DNA of 64,000 bases, from positions 117,089 to 181,088 of the forward strand of contig BMSM01000013.1 in the NCBI GenBank assembly GCA_014649155.1, given 5' to 3'. Under the pieces are notes generated by a model. That model had not been told where the DNA came from, made no database searches, and saw only the letters and a list, made by a program, of their open reading frames with translations. This document shows, piece after piece, positions 16,060 through 24,355 of the stretch. The translations under genes were made by a program, and so were the position numbers. Each line of letters opens with the position of its first letter. The first letter of the stretch is position 1. The stretch comes from Streptomyces griseoviridis (GTDB lineage: Bacteria; Actinomycetota; Actinomycetes; Streptomycetales; Streptomycetaceae).

Positions 16060-17076
16060 GTGCCAGACGTATCCGCTCCCGCCGTTTCCCCGCCTCCGCC
16101 CCCGCGCCGCCGTCTGCGCCGCGCCGCGCTGCTCTGCGCCGGCTCCGCGCTGGCCGCCTCCTGCGGCTGGGGGTCCGCCGCGGCTGGCGGGGGCGAGGCC
16201 CCGCCGGGGGCGCCGACCGGGGTCACCGCCGAGGCCGGCACCGCGACCAGCGTGCACGTGATGTGGAACACGGTCGCCGGGGCCGAGGCGTACGAGGTGT
16301 ACCGGGGGCGGACGAAGGTGCGGGAGGTGTCCGGCGCCGAGCGCATGGTGGACGTCCCCCGGCTGCGTCCGTCGACCGCGTACGCCTTCACCGTGCGCGC
16401 CCGCGACGAGGACGGCCGGACCGGGCCGCCCAGCCGCGAGGCGCGGGCGACCACCCCGGCCGCGGCGGCCGAGGACCGCACCCCGCCCGCACCGCCCTCC
16501 GGCGTCCGGGGACGGGCCGCCGGCAGCCGCGCGGTCCAGCTCTCCTGGTCGGCGGGGCCGGCGGTGACGGACGGCACCGAGGTGGTCTCCTACGACATCG
16601 AGCAGGGCGGCACGAAGATCCACAGCGTGGGCGGGAACCAGACGGCGGCCGTGGTGACGGGACTGCGGCCCGGCCAGGACTACGCGTTCACGGTCCGGGC
16701 CCGGGACGCGGCCGGCAACGTCTCCCCCGCCGGCCGGGCCGTCCGGATCACCACACCGGGCGCCGACGACGGCCGGGCCGCCGCCCCCACCGGGCTGCGC
16801 GCGGGCACCCACCGCGCCGACGGGGCGTACCACATCGACCTCAGCTGGGTCCCGCCGGTCACCGACGGCGTGATCACCGAGTACCAGGTGCAGCTCGACG
16901 GCAGCCCGGCCACCGCCCTGGTCTTCGGCGGTGACGCCCCGCGCGACCGGGCCGAGCACACCTTCTACGCGGGCCGCGAGGCCGGGGTCACGCACCGGGT
17001 GCGGGTGCGGGCCAGACTGCCCGACGGCACCTGGGGCGGCTGGTCGGCCGAGCGGACGGTGACGACCGGGGAGTGA
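16060..17076 (+). CDS. exported protein with three fibronectin type III domains
   Basis: The 338-residue protein has GGGAGG before GTG 16060. An N-terminal signal 'RRAALLCAGSALAASCGWGS' could be a lipoprotein signal with C at about 35. It is followed by three FnIII domains at about 50-135, 145-235 and 245-335, each with the 'W....A..YEVYR' or 'YDIEQGG' strands and the 'LRPSTAYAFTVRARD' or 'LRPGQDYAFTVRARD' loop. There is no catalytic domain, so it is probably a surface binding or spacer protein. FnIII modules are common in streptomycete polysaccharide-degrading enzymes, and a chitosanase is next door. Confidence 0.8.
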   Translation: MPDVSAPAVSPPPPPRRRLRRAALLCAGSALAASCGWGSAAAGGGEAPPGAPTGVTAEAGTATSVHVMWNTVAGAEAYEVYRGRTKVREVSGAERMVDVPRLRPSTAYAFTVRARDEDGRTGPPSREARATTPAAAAEDRTPPAPPSGVRGRAAGSRAVQLSWSAGPAVTDGTEVVSYDIEQGGTKIHSVGGNQTAAVVTGLRPGQDYAFTVRARDAAGNVSPAGRAVRITTPGADDGRAAAPTGLRAGTHRADGAYHIDLSWVPPVTDGVITEYQVQLDGSPATALVFGGDAPRDRAEHTFYAGREAGVTHRVRVRARLPDGTWGGWSAERTVTTGE

Positions 17077-17236
17077 GGGTCCGCGCGGGCGGCACACCGC
17101 CGGTCACCTGCCCGGCCGCGCCCCGCGTGCGGGCCGGTCCGGCGCCCTGTTGGCTGCCCGTGAGGCGGCACGGGCCTTTCCTGATTCGGCGGCGCAAGGG
17201 ATGTGCCACCGGCCGTGCTGCCGAAAGGGCAGTCAC

Positions 17237-17788
17237 ATGCGCATCTCTCAGCCGCTTCTCCGCTCCGGCCCGATCGTGGCAGCCGCCGCGCTGCCCCTCG
17301 CCCTGACCGCCGGCCCGGCCGCCGCCGGCCCCGGGATCTCGGTGAGCACCACCGGGTCCACCGTCTCGGTGACCACCGCCGCCTGCGCCCAGATCAACGG
17401 CGCCTGGGGCACGGCCTCCCTGCTCACCAGCGGCCAGGCGTCCTTCGCCCAGGGCCGCCAGGTGGCCCTCTCCGGTACGAGCACGAGCCAGACGGCCGCG
17501 TGGTCCGGCGTCAGCCCCGGCACCTACACCGTCGTCGTCATGTGCTCGAACAACAGCACCGCCGGCACCCAGACCGTGATCGTCTCCCGGTCCGCGGCCC
17601 CCACGCCGACGAACCGGCCGACCATCTCCGCGACGGCCTCGCCGTCCCGCGGGGTCATGGGCGGCGTCGGCGGAGCGGTCAGGGACTACGGCACGGCCAC
17701 CCTGGTGGCGGGCGGCGCGCTGGTGGGGTCCGGGGTCATCGCGACGGCCTGGTTCCTGCGCCGCCGCTCCAAGCCGTACCGGTTCTGA
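17237..17788 (+). CDS. secreted cell-surface protein with C-terminal membrane anchor
   Basis: The 183-residue protein has a Sec signal (ISQPLLRSGPIVAAAALPLA ... AAAGPG), an immunoglobulin-like Ser/Thr-rich mature part with two cysteines ('TTAACAQING' and 'VVVMCSNN') likely to pair, a flexible 'SAAPTPTNRPT' linker, and a membrane segment 'LVAGGALVGSGVIATAWFL' ending in RRRS. There is no LPXTG sortase motif. I do not recognise a function. It ends base-to-base with the convergent padR gene. Confidence 0.7.
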   Translation: MRISQPLLRSGPIVAAAALPLALTAGPAAAGPGISVSTTGSTVSVTTAACAQINGAWGTASLLTSGQASFAQGRQVALSGTSTSQTAAWSGVSPGTYTVVVMCSNNSTAGTQTVIVSRSAAPTPTNRPTISATASPSRGVMGGVGGAVRDYGTATLVAGGALVGSGVIATAWFLRRRSKPYRF

Positions 17789-18337
17789 TCAGGCGGCCGG
17801 GTCCGGCAGCTCGGGGAAATCGGCCAGGGCGTGCCGCAGCCACTCGGTCCAGAAGGTCTCCAGGTCGATGCCGGCCCGCAGCACCAGGTGCCGCAGCCGG
17901 TCCTCGGCGCCGTCCCGGCCGGGCGGGAAGTCGCGCCGCTCGATCTCCCGGTACTCGGCCAACTGGGCTTCGTGCAGCTCCAGATGGCGGCGCAGGTCGG
18001 CCTCGATCCCCTCGGTGCCGACCACGGCGGCGGCCCGCAGCCGCAGCAGCATCGTGTCCCGCATCGGCCGGGGGTCCTGCGCGGCGGCGGTCCAGCGGGC
18101 CAGTTCGGCGCGGCCGGCGGGCAGGACCTCGTACGCCTTCTTCTGGCCGCGGGCGGGCTGTCCGGCGGGCAGTGCCCGGATCAGTCCCGCCTCCTCCAGC
18201 TTGCCCAGCTCCCGGTAGATCTGCTGGTGCGTCGCCGACCAGAAGTAGCCGATCGACCGGTCGAAGCGGCGGGTCAGCTCCAGTCCCGACGACGGCTTCT
18301 CGAGCAGGGCGGTGAGGATCGCGTGCGGGAGTGACAT
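17789..18337 (-). CDS. PadR-family transcriptional regulator
   Basis: The 182-residue protein has the PadR winged helix: 'HAILTALLEKPSSGLELTRR', 'YFWSATHQQIYRELGKLEEA' and 'KKAYEVLPAGRAELARW', with the C-terminal helical dimerisation half of the virulence-activator type. It starts 31 bp after the fadH stop on the same strand and is probably cotranscribed with it. Confidence 0.88.
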   Translation of the reverse strand: MSLPHAILTALLEKPSSGLELTRRFDRSIGYFWSATHQQIYRELGKLEEAGLIRALPAGQPARGQKKAYEVLPAGRAELARWTAAAQDPRPMRDTMLLRLRAAAVVGTEGIEADLRRHLELHEAQLAEYREIERRDFPPGRDGAEDRLRHLVLRAGIDLETFWTEWLRHALADFPELPDPAA

Positions 18338-18368
18338 GGGCCCATCCTAGGGACGGCGGCCGGACGCC

Positions 18369-20384
18369 CTACAGCCTCGCCGCCAGCTCGGTGCCCTGGG
18401 CGATGGCGCGCTTGGCGTCGAGTTCGGCGGCCTCGTCGGCGCCGCCGATGAGGTGGGCGGGGCGGCCGGCGGCGATCAGCTCGTCGTAGACATCCCGGCG
18501 GGGCTCCTGGCCGGTGCACAGGACGACGGTGTCGACCTCCAGGACGGTGCGCTCGCCGCCGACGGTGAGGTGCAGCCCGGCGTCGTCGATCCGGTCGTAG
18601 CGCGCTCCCGGGACCATGGTGACGCCGCGGTGCTTCAGCTCGGCGCGGTGGATCCAGCCGGTGGTCTTCCCGAGCCCGGCGCCCACCTTGGTGGTGCGGC
18701 GCTGGAGCAGGTGGACGGTGCGGGGCGGAGCCGGGCGCTCGGGGGCGGTGAGGCCGCCGGCGGCTTGGTAGGCGGTGTCGACGCCCCAGTGCCGGAAGTA
18801 CGTCTCCGGGTCCTCGTGCGCCTTGTCGCCTGCGTCGGTGAGGAAGGCGGCGACGTCGAAGCCGATGCCGCCGGCGCCGAGGATCGCGACGCGGTCGCCG
18901 ACGGGGGCGCCGCCGTACAGGACGTCCAGGTAGCCGACGACGCTCGGGTGGCCGGTACCGGGGAGGTCGGGGACGCGCGGGGTGACGCCGGTGGCGACCA
19001 CCGTCTCGTCGTAGCCGTCGAGGTCGGCGGCGGTGACGAGGGTGTTCAGGCGGACGTCCACGCCCTCGTCGGCGAGGCGGGTGCGGAAGTAGCGCACCGT
19101 CTCGTCGAACTCCTGCTTGCCGGGGACCCGCCGGGCGACGTTGAGCTGGCCGCCGATCTCGGGGGCGGCGTCGAACAGGGTGACGTGGTGGCCGCGTTCG
19201 GCGGCGCTCACCGCGCAGGCGAGGCCGGCCGGTCCGGCGCCGACGACGGCGACCCGCTTGACGCGCCGGGTCGGGGCGAGGACGAGTTCCGTCTCGTGGC
19301 AGGCGCGCGGGTTGACCAGGCAGGAGGTGATCCGGCCGCTGAAGGTGTGGTCGAGGCAGGCCTGGTTGCAGCCGACGCAGGTGTTGATCGCCTCGGGGCG
19401 GCCGGCCGCGGCCTTGGCGACGAAGTCGGGGTCCGCGAGCATCGGGCGGGCCATCGACACCATGTCGGCGGTGCCCTCGGCGAGGAGCCGTTCGGCCAGG
19501 TCGGGGGTGTTGACGCGGTTGGTGGTGACCAGCGGCACGGACACCTCGCCCATCAGCCGCCTCGTCACCCAGGTGTAGGCGCCGCGCGGCACCGAGGTGG
19601 CGATGGTGGGGACGCGGGCCTCGTGCCAGCCGATGCCGGTGTTGATGATCGTGGCGCCGGCGGCCTCGACCGCCCGGGCGAGGGTGATCACCTCGTCCAG
19701 GGTGGAGCCGTCGGGTACCAGGTCCAGCATGGAGAGGCGGTAGATCACGATGAAGTCCGCGCCGACGGCCTCGCGCACCCGGCGGACGATCTCCACGGGG
19801 AAGCGCATCCGGTTCTCGTAGGGGCCGCCCCAGCGGTCGGTGCGGTGGTTGGTGCGCGTGACGATGAACTCGTTGATCAGATAACCCTCGGAGCCCATGA
19901 TCTCGACGCCGTCGTACCCGGCGGCGCGGGCGAGGCGGGCGGTGCGGACGTAGTCGTCGATGGTCCGCTCGACCTCCGCGTCGGTCAGCTCGCGGGGGAC
20001 GTGGGCGCTGATCGGGGCCTGGAGGGGGCTGGGCGCGACCAGGTCGCGGTGGTAGGCGTACCGGCCGAAGTGCAGGATCTGCAGGGCGATCCGGCCGCCC
20101 TCGCGGTGCACGGCGTCGGTGACGGTCCGGTGCCGTTCGGCCTCGGCCTCGGTGGTGAGCTTGGCGCCGCCCTCGTACGGGCGGCCCTCGTCGTTGGGGG
20201 CGATGCCGCCGGTGACGATCAGGCCCACTCCGCCGCGGGCGCGGGCCGCGTAGAAGGCGGCCATCCGCTCGAAGCCGCGCTCGGCCTCCTCGAGGCCGAC
20301 GTGCATGGACCCCATGAGGACGCGGTTGGGCAGCGTGGTGAAACCCAGGTCGAGCGGGCTCAGCAGATGGGGGTAACGGCTCAT
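18369..20384 (-). CDS. fadH: NADPH-dependent 2,4-dienoyl-CoA reductase / old-yellow-enzyme family
   Basis: The 671-residue protein has the full FadH layout: an FMN TIM barrel (residues 1-340, 'LPNRVLMGSMHVGLEE'), a 4Fe-4S segment ('CVGCNQACLDHTF ... SCLVNP'), then FAD and NAD(P) domains ('VAVVGAGPAGLACAVSAAER', 'VAILGAGGIGFDVAAFL'). It reduces 2,4-dienoyl-CoA formed from unsaturated fatty acids. ATG 20384 is preferred because GGAGGG precedes it and the family N-terminus begins there. A 14-bp palindrome lies about 55 bp upstream. A PadR gene follows in the same unit. Confidence 0.92.
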   Translation of the reverse strand: MSRYPHLLSPLDLGFTTLPNRVLMGSMHVGLEEAERGFERMAAFYAARARGGVGLIVTGGIAPNDEGRPYEGGAKLTTEAEAERHRTVTDAVHREGGRIALQILHFGRYAYHRDLVAPSPLQAPISAHVPRELTDAEVERTIDDYVRTARLARAAGYDGVEIMGSEGYLINEFIVTRTNHRTDRWGGPYENRMRFPVEIVRRVREAVGADFIVIYRLSMLDLVPDGSTLDEVITLARAVEAAGATIINTGIGWHEARVPTIATSVPRGAYTWVTRRLMGEVSVPLVTTNRVNTPDLAERLLAEGTADMVSMARPMLADPDFVAKAAAGRPEAINTCVGCNQACLDHTFSGRITSCLVNPRACHETELVLAPTRRVKRVAVVGAGPAGLACAVSAAERGHHVTLFDAAPEIGGQLNVARRVPGKQEFDETVRYFRTRLADEGVDVRLNTLVTAADLDGYDETVVATGVTPRVPDLPGTGHPSVVGYLDVLYGGAPVGDRVAILGAGGIGFDVAAFLTDAGDKAHEDPETYFRHWGVDTAYQAAGGLTAPERPAPPRTVHLLQRRTTKVGAGLGKTTGWIHRAELKHRGVTMVPGARYDRIDDAGLHLTVGGERTVLEVDTVVLCTGQEPRRDVYDELIAAGRPAHLIGGADEAAELDAKRAIAQGTELAARL

Positions 20385-20438
20385 GGGCCCTCCGTGCGCG
20401 GTGACGTGCCTCTGTTGTAGAGGACGCCCGCCCCTTTT

Positions 20439-20452
20439 TGCAACTAGTTGCA
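20439..20452. promoter_or_regulatory. 14-bp palindrome in the fadH promoter
   Basis: TGCAACTAGTTGCA is perfectly symmetric and flanked by TTTT and TAAA. A sequence sharing the GTTGCAT half occurs in the marR promoter at 23085-23099. Either PadR or that MarR protein is a candidate binder. Confidence 0.6.
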
Positions 20453-20487
20453 TAAAGCGGGGGCGGGCGTGGAGGGCCGGACCGGTG

Positions 20488-20859
20488 TCAGCGGTTGCCG
20501 AGGCGGACGTGCAGTTCCCGCTCCTGGTCCCCCGAGGCCGTGCTGAGGTCCCGCACGGCGAACAGGGAGTCGAGGGTGGTGCGGAACCGGTCGATCGCCC
20601 AGTAGCCGCCCTGCACGTCGGCGTCGACGGGGGCGCCCAGCCGGGACGGGCGGTGGGTGCCGTGCCGGTCGTCGGAGACCTCGAAGGTCCCGAGCCACAC
20701 GGTGGGCCGCACCTCGTGGCAGTCCCGGGGGACGTCGTCCGCGCACCGGTCGGACGTGAAGCACGCGCACAGGGTGTCGAAGACGGTCCGGGCGTCTTCC
20801 TTGCTGCATCCGCTCAGCTCCACCGAGACGGATTCCGGGTGGGTTCGCTCGGCGTCCAT
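20488..20859 (-). CDS. conserved small protein of unknown function
   Basis: The 123-residue protein has GAGAGGAG before ATG. It holds five cysteines in the first half ('SGCSKEDARTVFDTLCACFT', 'DRCADDVPRDC'), then 'WLGTFEVSD' and an ending 'ELHVRLGNR'. I do not recognise a family. The cysteine spacing could bind a metal or form disulfides; no signal peptide is seen. Confidence 0.6.
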   Translation of the reverse strand: MDAERTHPESVSVELSGCSKEDARTVFDTLCACFTSDRCADDVPRDCHEVRPTVWLGTFEVSDDRHGTHRPSRLGAPVDADVQGGYWAIDRFRTTLDSLFAVRDLSTASGDQERELHVRLGNR

Positions 20860-20939
20860 GGTGATCGCTCCTCTCGGGCCGTGCCGCGGCCCGCGGGCGC
20901 TCCGCGGAACCGCGCCCCCCTCACCCACCAAGAAAAGCA

Positions 20940-20979
20940 CCACCCCGGGCGGAGCACTACCGCGCGCCGCCCGGGGTGG
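20940..20979 (-). terminator. intrinsic terminator of the secreted-protein gene
   Basis: CCACCCCGGGCGG and CCGCCCGGGGTGG form a 13-bp perfect stem 12 bp after the minus-strand stop. On the transcript it is followed by GUGCUUUUCUU, a real T tract. Confidence 0.8.
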
Positions 20980-20990
20980 CGCGCGGCGGC

Positions 20991-21920
20991 TCAGCCGCGG
21001 GTGAAGCGGTACGTCTTGCTGTCGGTCAGCACGCAGAAACCCGGCGAGACGACGATGACGCGCAGGGTGCCGGTGCGCCGGTCGTAGTCGATGCCCTCGG
21101 CCTCGAAGCTGCCCGAGCAGCCGCTGCGCAGGGGGAGCTGGCGCAGGGCGGTGACCCGGCCGGTGACGTCGGCGGCGCCGGTCGGGGCGGCGGAGAGGTC
21201 GACCTGGAGGAGCGGCTTGGTGACGCCGAAGAGGGTGCCCGCGGGGTCGTCGGAGGAGCACAGCAGCCGGGTCGCGGTGACGAAGTCGCAGCCCTGGACG
21301 TCGCGGACGGGGCGGTCCAGGCGGACGGTGGCGGCCTGGGGGAGGTCGGCGGAGGGCGAGGTGGCGGGATTGACGCCGGGGGTGGGAAAGACCAGCAGGC
21401 GGTCCATCGTGCCCCACTCGCCCGACAGCATCCACTGGCCGTCCGGGGAGACGGCCGCCCAGGAGTTGTTCAGCGCCTCGCCCGCGCCCAGCGTGTGGAC
21501 GTACTCCGACCACGTGCCGTCCGGCGCCTGCACGCGGTACATCTTCGCGCCGCCGTCGTCACGCTGGTACGGCTCGATGTAGTGGCCGTCGTAGGAGGCG
21601 TCGGGGTCGCCGACGTGGTTCCAGCCCCGGGTGGACAGGGGTAGCGGGACGGTGCCGATGCCGGTGTAGCGGTTGGGGCTGTTCGCAGGGACCTCGACGG
21701 AGGCCAGCCCCTGGCTCTCGGTGAGCGGGTCGGCCCGGTCGGAGCCCGCCTCGGTCCAGGTGTCGGCGGTGGCGGCGGCCGTCGCGGACGGGGCGGCGGC
21801 GAGGGCGGCGGCCGCCGCGAGGGCGAGGGCGGCGACCCCGGAGAGGTACGTCCGACAACGTTGCCGTACGTCGCGGGGCAGGGGCAGGGGCAGGGGACGG
21901 CGGCGCGGGTGCCGGGGCAT
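20991..21920 (-). CDS. secreted protein, probably beta-propeller-like, unknown function
   Basis: The 309-residue protein has a signal peptide ('YLSGVAALALAAAAALAAAP' then ATAAA). The mature part contains 'YDGHYIEPYQRDDGGAKMYR', 'WAAVSPDGQWMLSGEWGTMD' and 'LLVFPTPG', a pattern of repeated beta strands as in WD-like or NHL-like sheets, with cysteine pairs near the end ('RSGCSGSF', 'PGFCVL'). I chose ATG 21920, behind GAGGAG, over a start 27 codons earlier. Function not recognised. Confidence 0.7.
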   Translation of the reverse strand: MPRHPRRRPLPLPLPRDVRQRCRTYLSGVAALALAAAAALAAAPSATAAATADTWTEAGSDRADPLTESQGLASVEVPANSPNRYTGIGTVPLPLSTRGWNHVGDPDASYDGHYIEPYQRDDGGAKMYRVQAPDGTWSEYVHTLGAGEALNNSWAAVSPDGQWMLSGEWGTMDRLLVFPTPGVNPATSPSADLPQAATVRLDRPVRDVQGCDFVTATRLLCSSDDPAGTLFGVTKPLLQVDLSAAPTGAADVTGRVTALRQLPLRSGCSGSFEAEGIDYDRRTGTLRVIVVSPGFCVLTDSKTYRFTRG

Positions 21921-22050
21921 GGGGCTCCTCGGTGGGGGGCACGGGGCGGCGGAGGCCGGAGGGACGCTCGGCGCACAGTCTGGCGCGGCCCGGCAGGGCA
22001 TGTACAGACCAAGCCCGCGCCGCGCACCCCACGAGTCGGTGAACGTCCGG

Positions 22051-22869
22051 CTACGCGACCTGGACCCGGACCCCCGTCACCACGTGCGCGTACCGCTCCT
22101 CCGACACCGCGAGCCGGGCGCGCAGGCCGGCGCGGGTGAGGACGTCGAGGGCGGCGGGGGCCTGGCGTTCGCTGGTCTCGGTCAGGAGGCAGCCGCCGGG
22201 GGCGAGCCAGCGCCCCGCCTCCCCGGCGACCCGGCGCAGGACGTCCAGGCCGTCCGCGCCGCCGTCGAGGGCGAGCCTCGGCTCGTGGTCGCGGGCCTCG
22301 GCGGGCAGCAGGGGGACTTCGCCGGTGGGCACGTAGGGCACGTTGGCGGTGAGGAGGTCCACGCGTCCGCGCAGCGCGCCGGGCAGCGCCTCGAACAGGT
22401 CGCCCGCGTGGACCCGGCCGCCCGCCGCGGCGAGGTTGCGGCGGGCGCAGCGCACCGCGGCCGGGTCGATGTCGGCGGCGTGCACCTCGGCCCCGTCCAG
22501 CGCGGCGGCCAGGGCGGCGCCGACCGCGCCGGAGCCGCAGCACAGGTCGACGACGACGGCGGCGTCCGGGGCGTGCGCCAGGGCCTGTTCCACGAGGAAC
22601 TCGGTACGGCGGCGGGGGACGAAGACGCCGGGTTCGACGGCTATCCGCAGCCCGCGGAACTCGGCCCAGCCGAGGACGAGTTCGAGGGGCAGGCCGGTGA
22701 CGCGCAGGTCCACCAGGGCGGCGGCCTCGGCGGGCGTGCGGGCGGTGGAGAGGATCAGCTCCGCCTCGTCCTCGGCGAAGACGCAGCCCGCGGCGCGCAG
22801 CGCGGCCACGACCCGGTCACGGGAGGCGGGAGAGGAGGAGCCGGGGAAGGCGGGGGACGGTGAGGTCAT
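22051..22869 (-). CDS. putative protein N5-glutamine methyltransferase (PrmC-like)
   Basis: The 272-residue protein carries the PrmC/HemK layout: an N-terminal helical domain, 'EFRGLRIAVEPGVFVPRRRT', SAM motif 'VVDLCCGSGAVGAALAAAL' and 'HAADIDPAAVRCARRNL'. The catalytic NPPY motif is replaced by 'NVPYVP', as in a PrmC paralogue group, not the release-factor methylase proper. It could methylate a glutamine side chain of another protein. Confidence 0.8.
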   Translation of the reverse strand: MTSPSPAFPGSSSPASRDRVVAALRAAGCVFAEDEAELILSTARTPAEAAALVDLRVTGLPLELVLGWAEFRGLRIAVEPGVFVPRRRTEFLVEQALAHAPDAAVVVDLCCGSGAVGAALAAALDGAEVHAADIDPAAVRCARRNLAAAGGRVHAGDLFEALPGALRGRVDLLTANVPYVPTGEVPLLPAEARDHEPRLALDGGADGLDVLRRVAGEAGRWLAPGGCLLTETSERQAPAALDVLTRAGLRARLAVSEERYAHVVTGVRVQVA

Positions 22870-23084
22870 GGAGGTCGAGGGCCTTTCGGGAACCGAAGGG
22901 CGCTCTCGCGGTCATCCGCCGGAGGATGTCCGGGGGCCGGAGAAGGGGAACGCCCGTGCCGACACAGCGGTGATGGGTCCCACCTCCTCGCATCACGTGC
23001 GGCCGGGACGTTCCGCGGCCGCCGGTCACCCTACCCCAGGGGTCGGGCCCGCAGGGGTCCTCCGGCCGTCCCGCTCGGGCCATT

Positions 23085-23099
23085 AAGTTGTATGATGCA
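23085..23099. promoter_or_regulatory. imperfect palindrome in the marR operon promoter
   Basis: GTTGTATGATGCAAC is symmetric except for one pair and stands 25 bp before the marR start. It shares the 7-bp half GTTGCAT with the palindrome before fadH. Autoregulation by the MarR protein is the simplest reading. Confidence 0.5.
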
Positions 23100-23123
23100 A
23101 CCAAGTAGGTGGAGGAGGTCCCC

Positions 23124-23753
23124 GTGACAGCACCCGACAGGCCCGAGGAGCCGGCCGTCGTCCGCGGGGCGGGCGCGGCCGAGGAGGTCATCCACCGCGA
23201 GCTGACGGCCTTCGCCCGGCGGGCGCGTGCCTCGGCGGGCCGGATGCACCCCGAACTCTCCCTGGTGTCGTACACCCTGCTCGGGCACCTGGAGGAACGG
23301 GACGGCTGCCGGGCCACCGACCTGGCCGCGCACTACGCGCTGGACAAGTCCACCGTCAGCCGCCAGGTGAGCGCCCTGGAGCGGGCCGGCCTGATCGAGC
23401 GGCGCCCCGACCCGGACGACGCCCGGGTGCAGGTGCTGCACCTGACGGAGGCGGGGCGGCGCATCCTCGCGCAGGTCACCGAGAGCCGGCGCGCGGCGTT
23501 CCGGGAGCGGCTCGCGGGCTGGCCTGAGGACGACCTCGTACGGTTCGCCACCTACCTGGCGCGGTACAACGACCACCGGGAGACACCGGAGCAGGGCGCG
23601 GGAGCGCGGGCGGGCGCGGACGCCGGGGCCCGCCCGGCGGCGGGGGAACCCGGGCCACGTGCGGCGACGGACTGCGGAGCACGTACGGTGGAGGACTCCG
23701 ACCCGGTTCGCACGCCGCCCGCCACGGGCGGTCCGAAAGGCACCACCGCATGA
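23124..23753 (+). CDS. MarR-family regulator heading a molybdoenzyme operon
   Basis: The 209-residue protein starts at GTG behind GGAGGAGG. The winged helix reads 'CRATDLAAHYALDKSTVSRQ' then 'VSALERAGLIERRPDPDDAR'. After about residue 150 a 60-residue low-complexity tail rich in Ala, Gly and Pro runs to a stop that overlaps the next start (ATGA). The tail is unlike normal MarR proteins and may serve only translational coupling. Confidence 0.85.
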   Translation: MTAPDRPEEPAVVRGAGAAEEVIHRELTAFARRARASAGRMHPELSLVSYTLLGHLEERDGCRATDLAAHYALDKSTVSRQVSALERAGLIERRPDPDDARVQVLHLTEAGRRILAQVTESRRAAFRERLAGWPEDDLVRFATYLARYNDHRETPEQGAGARAGADAGARPAAGEPGPRAATDCGARTVEDSDPVRTPPATGGPKGTTA

Positions 23754-24355
23754 ACGTCACCCGAGGCTTCACCGGACGCGCCCGCACCGTCCGTCCGGGG
23801 CTGCCGCCCGGCCAGTACGACGCGCGCGACGACTGGCCCGTGCTCTCCGCCGAGGTCACCCCCGGCCTGGCCGCCGCCGACTGGTCCTTCCGCGTCGGCG
23901 GCCTGGTGGCCGAGCCCCGCACCTGGACGTGGGAGCAGGCCCACGCGCTGCCGGGGTCGGCGTACGAGGGGGACATCCACTGCGTCACCGGCTGGTCGAA
24001 GTTCGGGACGCGGTTCGAGGGCGTGTCCCTGGACTCCTTCCTGGCGGCGGCGGACCCGCTGCCGTCCGCCACGCACGCCCTGGCCCACTCCCACACCGGT
24101 TACACGGCCGGCCTGCCGCTGGCGGACCTGACCGGCGGGCGGGCCTGGATCGTCTGGTCGTCCGACGGCCGGCCGCTCGCCCCGGAGCACGGCGGCCCGG
24201 CCCGGCTGATCGTGCCGCACCTGTACTTCTGGAAGAGCGTGAAGTGGGTGGCGGGCCTGGAACTGCTCGACCACGAGGAGCCGGGCTTCTGGGAGCGCAA
24301 CGGCTACCATCCGCGCGGCAACCCGTGGGAGGAACAGAGGTACGCCGGTGACTGA
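23750..24355 (+). CDS. YedY/MsrP-like molybdopterin-dependent oxidoreductase
   Basis: The 201-residue protein consists of the sulfite-oxidase-type molybdopterin fold alone: 'DWSFRVGGLV', 'IHCVTGWSKFGTRFEGVSLD' with the metal-binding C78, 'SHTGYTAGLPLADL', 'HGGPARLIVPHLYFWKSVKW' and 'PGFWERNGYHPRGNPWEEQR'. There is no twin-arginine signal, so it should be cytoplasmic, unlike E. coli MsrP. It overlaps the ferredoxin-reductase gene by 8 bp, which suggests the two form a redox pair. Confidence 0.85.
   Translation: MNVTRGFTGRARTVRPGLPPGQYDARDDWPVLSAEVTPGLAAADWSFRVGGLVAEPRTWTWEQAHALPGSAYEGDIHCVTGWSKFGTRFEGVSLDSFLAAADPLPSATHALAHSHTGYTAGLPLADLTGGRAWIVWSSDGRPLAPEHGGPARLIVPHLYFWKSVKWVAGLELLDHEEPGFWERNGYHPRGNPWEEQRYAGD

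Noticed and set aside
18453..20420. A 655-codon plus-strand open frame
   Set aside because: Antisense to fadH, low complexity.
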